In this document: one piece after another, positions 62,524 to 64,000 of the stretch
Numbering within the stretch: position 1 is the stretch's first letter
Layout: each line of letters begins with the position of its first letter
Assembly (NCBI RefSeq): GCF_008831285.2
Contig: NC_045148.1
Location: 15,170,802-15,234,801, forward strand
From: Nymphaea colorata
Lineage: Eukaryota; Streptophyta; Magnoliopsida; Nymphaeales; Nymphaeaceae
Direction of reading: 5' to 3'
DNA: 64,000 bases
Notes under the pieces: generated by a model
The model's database searches: none
Seen by the model: the letters and a program-made list of their open reading frames with translations, nothing else
What the model was told of the DNA's origin: nothing
Made by a program: the position numbers and the translations under genes

Positions 62524-62929
62524 TGTCATGGGCTGATAACTTCGGCCCGTGTGGCGCGGCAAGAACCTGATTGCCGCAAGCCTTCAAACCGCTGAACGGG
62601 ACGCAAAGGTGGTTTGAGAAAACGAGTGTATAAAGAATGCTTGTGAATAAAGAAATCTCGCAATGTATTCGCTTGGAAAATTAGTACATCACGAGAAAGA
62701 TAAGCAAGGAGAATGATCTCGACTTTACTTATATAGCACAGCCGAGGCCTCTTACAGGATTCCCATGCCGACCACCCAAAATAAAAAATCCCAATACTTG
62801 ACACTTAGACCGGTGAGACTGTACTCCCTTACAAGTAAACATGCATAAGCAAATGACTCAACATAAGCAAAGGAAGCACAATGCAAAACAAAACAAAGGA
62901 CTGTACAGACTCCTAAACACAGGGGAACA
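62524..62929 (-). repeat. 5' LTR of the right gypsy element
   Basis: 406 bp, TGTCATGGGC to GGGGAACA on the plus strand. Same length as its partner. Confidence 0.95.
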
Positions 62930-63239
62930 CTAAGACTAAAATGTATAAATTATCAACGTAAGTGCATTTGGTTCGGTAAAAAGGTTGACATAAAACTTTA
63001 GGACGGAAATTTTAACATCCAGGGTTCATCTTTATTCATGAATTCTGTAATCACCCCAAATTTTTCTAAAGGACTATGATGTTTTATCCAAGTGCGAAAT
63101 TCAAATTTAGGCACAAGATTTCCAAAATACTACTCTCAGATCCAAATTAAATCCAAAATAGAACTCTCAGATCCAAATTAAATCCAAAATACTACTTTTA
63201 GATCCAAAACCCAAGTTCAGATCCAAATCAATCATTTAA

Positions 63240-63660
63240 GACCGATTTGCCCCTCCTTTTGACCATAAAACCTCCTTTAGAGGGTGATTTTAGTCTTTTT
63301 CAAACAAGACCGATTTGCTCCTTCTTTTGACCAAAAAACCTTCTTTTAGAGGGTGATTTTAGTCTTTTTTTAAACAAGACCGATTTGCCCCTCCTTTTGA
63401 CCAAAAAACCTTCTTTTAGAGGGTGATTTTAGTCTTTTTTTTAAACAAGACCGATTTGCCCCTCCTTTTGACAAAAAAACCTTCTTTTAGAAGGTGATTT
63501 TAGTCTTTTTGGTAAACAAGACCGATTTGCCCCTCCTTTTGACCAAAAAACCTTCTTTTAGAGGGTGATTTTAGTCTTTTTTGGGTGGACAAGACTCATT
63601 TGCCCTTCCTTTTGGCCAAAAAATCTCTTTTTGGAGGGTGATTTTAGTCTTTTTAGGTCA
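63240..63660. repeat. Minisatellite, six units of about 68-73 bp
   Basis: Units begin GACCGATTTGCCCCTCCTTT at 63240, 63308, 63378, 63449, 63520 and (GACTCATTTG) 63593. Each ends GGTGATTTTAGTCTTTTT. A shorter 31-bp repeat (ATCCAAAATACTACT-type, three units) lies at 63122-63215. Confidence 0.9.
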
Positions 63661-63698
63661 AAAAAATTCAAATTTCGGGTTTTGGCTCCAAAATCCTC

Positions 63699-63706
63699 TA
63701 TAAATA
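63699..63706 (+). promoter_or_regulatory. TATA box downstream of the minisatellite
   Basis: TATAAATA in CCTCTATAAATACCCC. Transcription would start about 30 bp downstream, near the CTCTTGGGCAAG segment. Confidence 0.55.
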
Positions 63707-64000
63707 CCCCCATATCCCCCCTCTTGGGCAAGATTGGTCATTGGGAGAAACTCTAGTGTATTCTCACTTGAAGACTTAGAGTTTCTCTTGAGCTCTCTCT
63801 CTCTCTCCCTCTTCCTCTTTTCATTTCTTTCTCCAACTTAGAGCAAGCACTTTTGGAGCTTCATTCAAAAGGGGATCTTCAAGTGAAGGTGTTCATCTTC
63901 CTTAAGTCATTTCCTATTAGAGGTATGTAATCTTCATCTCTCTCATTTCTTTCTTCTTTCTTTTCATTAATGTTCTTATTATTATGTTATTTCTTTCTCT

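Larger units (their letters stand above)
57418..62929 (-). mobile_element. Ty3/gypsy chromovirus, full length, 5512 bp
   Basis: Two 406-bp LTRs, CTAAG target duplications on both sides (57413-57417, 62930-62934), an initiator-Met PBS and a polypurine tract. The minus-strand order is Gag, knuckle, protease, RT, RNase H, integrase, then a chromodomain. The LTRs differ at about 31 of 406 positions (hand count), so it is much older than the copia. Several in-frame stops and frameshifts make it non-autonomous. Confidence 0.95.
63047..64000 (+). mobile_element. Probable LTR or promoter region of another element, cut by the window edge
   Basis: TGTAATCACCCCAAATTTTT at 63047 looks like a gypsy LTR start. 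It is followed by tandem repeats typical of a U3 region, a TATAAATA box (63699-63706), a CT-rich leader and a donor-like GAGGTATGT near 63921. Without the right-hand part, an ordinary gene promoter with a 5' UTR exon is equally possible. Confidence 0.4.

Noticed and set aside
1-64000. tRNA, rRNA, CRISPR arrays, bacterial or organelle inserts
   Set aside because: Nothing resembling them was seen. The tandem repeat at 63240-63660 has no spacers and is a minisatellite.

Overview
This is a nuclear window from a seed plant, most likely an angiosperm with a transposon-rich genome and long introns. The evidence is plant-type LTR retrotransposons primed by initiator-Met tRNA, GT-AG introns up to 6.9 kb, a plant MOS14/transportin-SR gene and LRK10-like receptor kinase exons. 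The species cannot be fixed from the sequence alone. No rRNA, tRNA or CRISPR array was recognised.

Layout. (1) 1-5169: a degenerate Ty3/gypsy element on the minus strand. It runs off the left edge and has a GC- and purine-rich hAT-like insertion inside gag. (2) 5565-33926, minus strand: 22 consecutive coding exons of a transportin-SR (MOS14/TNPO3 family) gene. They form one open frame of 694 codons that joins exactly at every splice site. The C-terminal ~260 codons must lie beyond the left edge, past the gypsy element. Its introns hold a 5.5 kb Ty1/copia element (10899-16363), two hAT-like elements with perfect 8-bp target duplications (7847-8600, 26168-26939), a third hAT-like element (26950-28094), and a 2.7 kb PIF/Harbinger-like element (23121-25801) carrying two spliced-looking exons of a lipin/PAH phosphatidate phosphatase gene. 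(3) 33927-44680: the MOS14 5' region and an intergenic stretch with two foldback MITEs. (4) 44681-56764, plus strand: three exons (A, B, C), each encoding a signal peptide plus a GUB_WAK-type ectodomain, followed by one 30-nt exon and one transmembrane-kinase exon of the LRK10L1 type. (5) 57418-62929: a complete gypsy chromovirus on the minus strand, with 406-bp LTRs, CTAAG target duplications and decayed frames. (6) 62935-64000: the start of what looks like another LTR or promoter, with a 31-bp and a ~70-bp tandem repeat followed by a TATA box.

How the genes work. MOS14-type transportins are known to import SR splicing factors into the nucleus, and in Arabidopsis MOS14 affects splicing of immune receptor transcripts. 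LRK10L1 proteins are plasma-membrane receptor kinases linked to stress and defence. That the two lie side by side is probably chance. The most interesting observation is that all three ectodomain exons end in phase 1, and the only kinase exons in the window accept phase 1. The locus could therefore make three receptors with different ectodomains and one shared kinase from alternative first exons.
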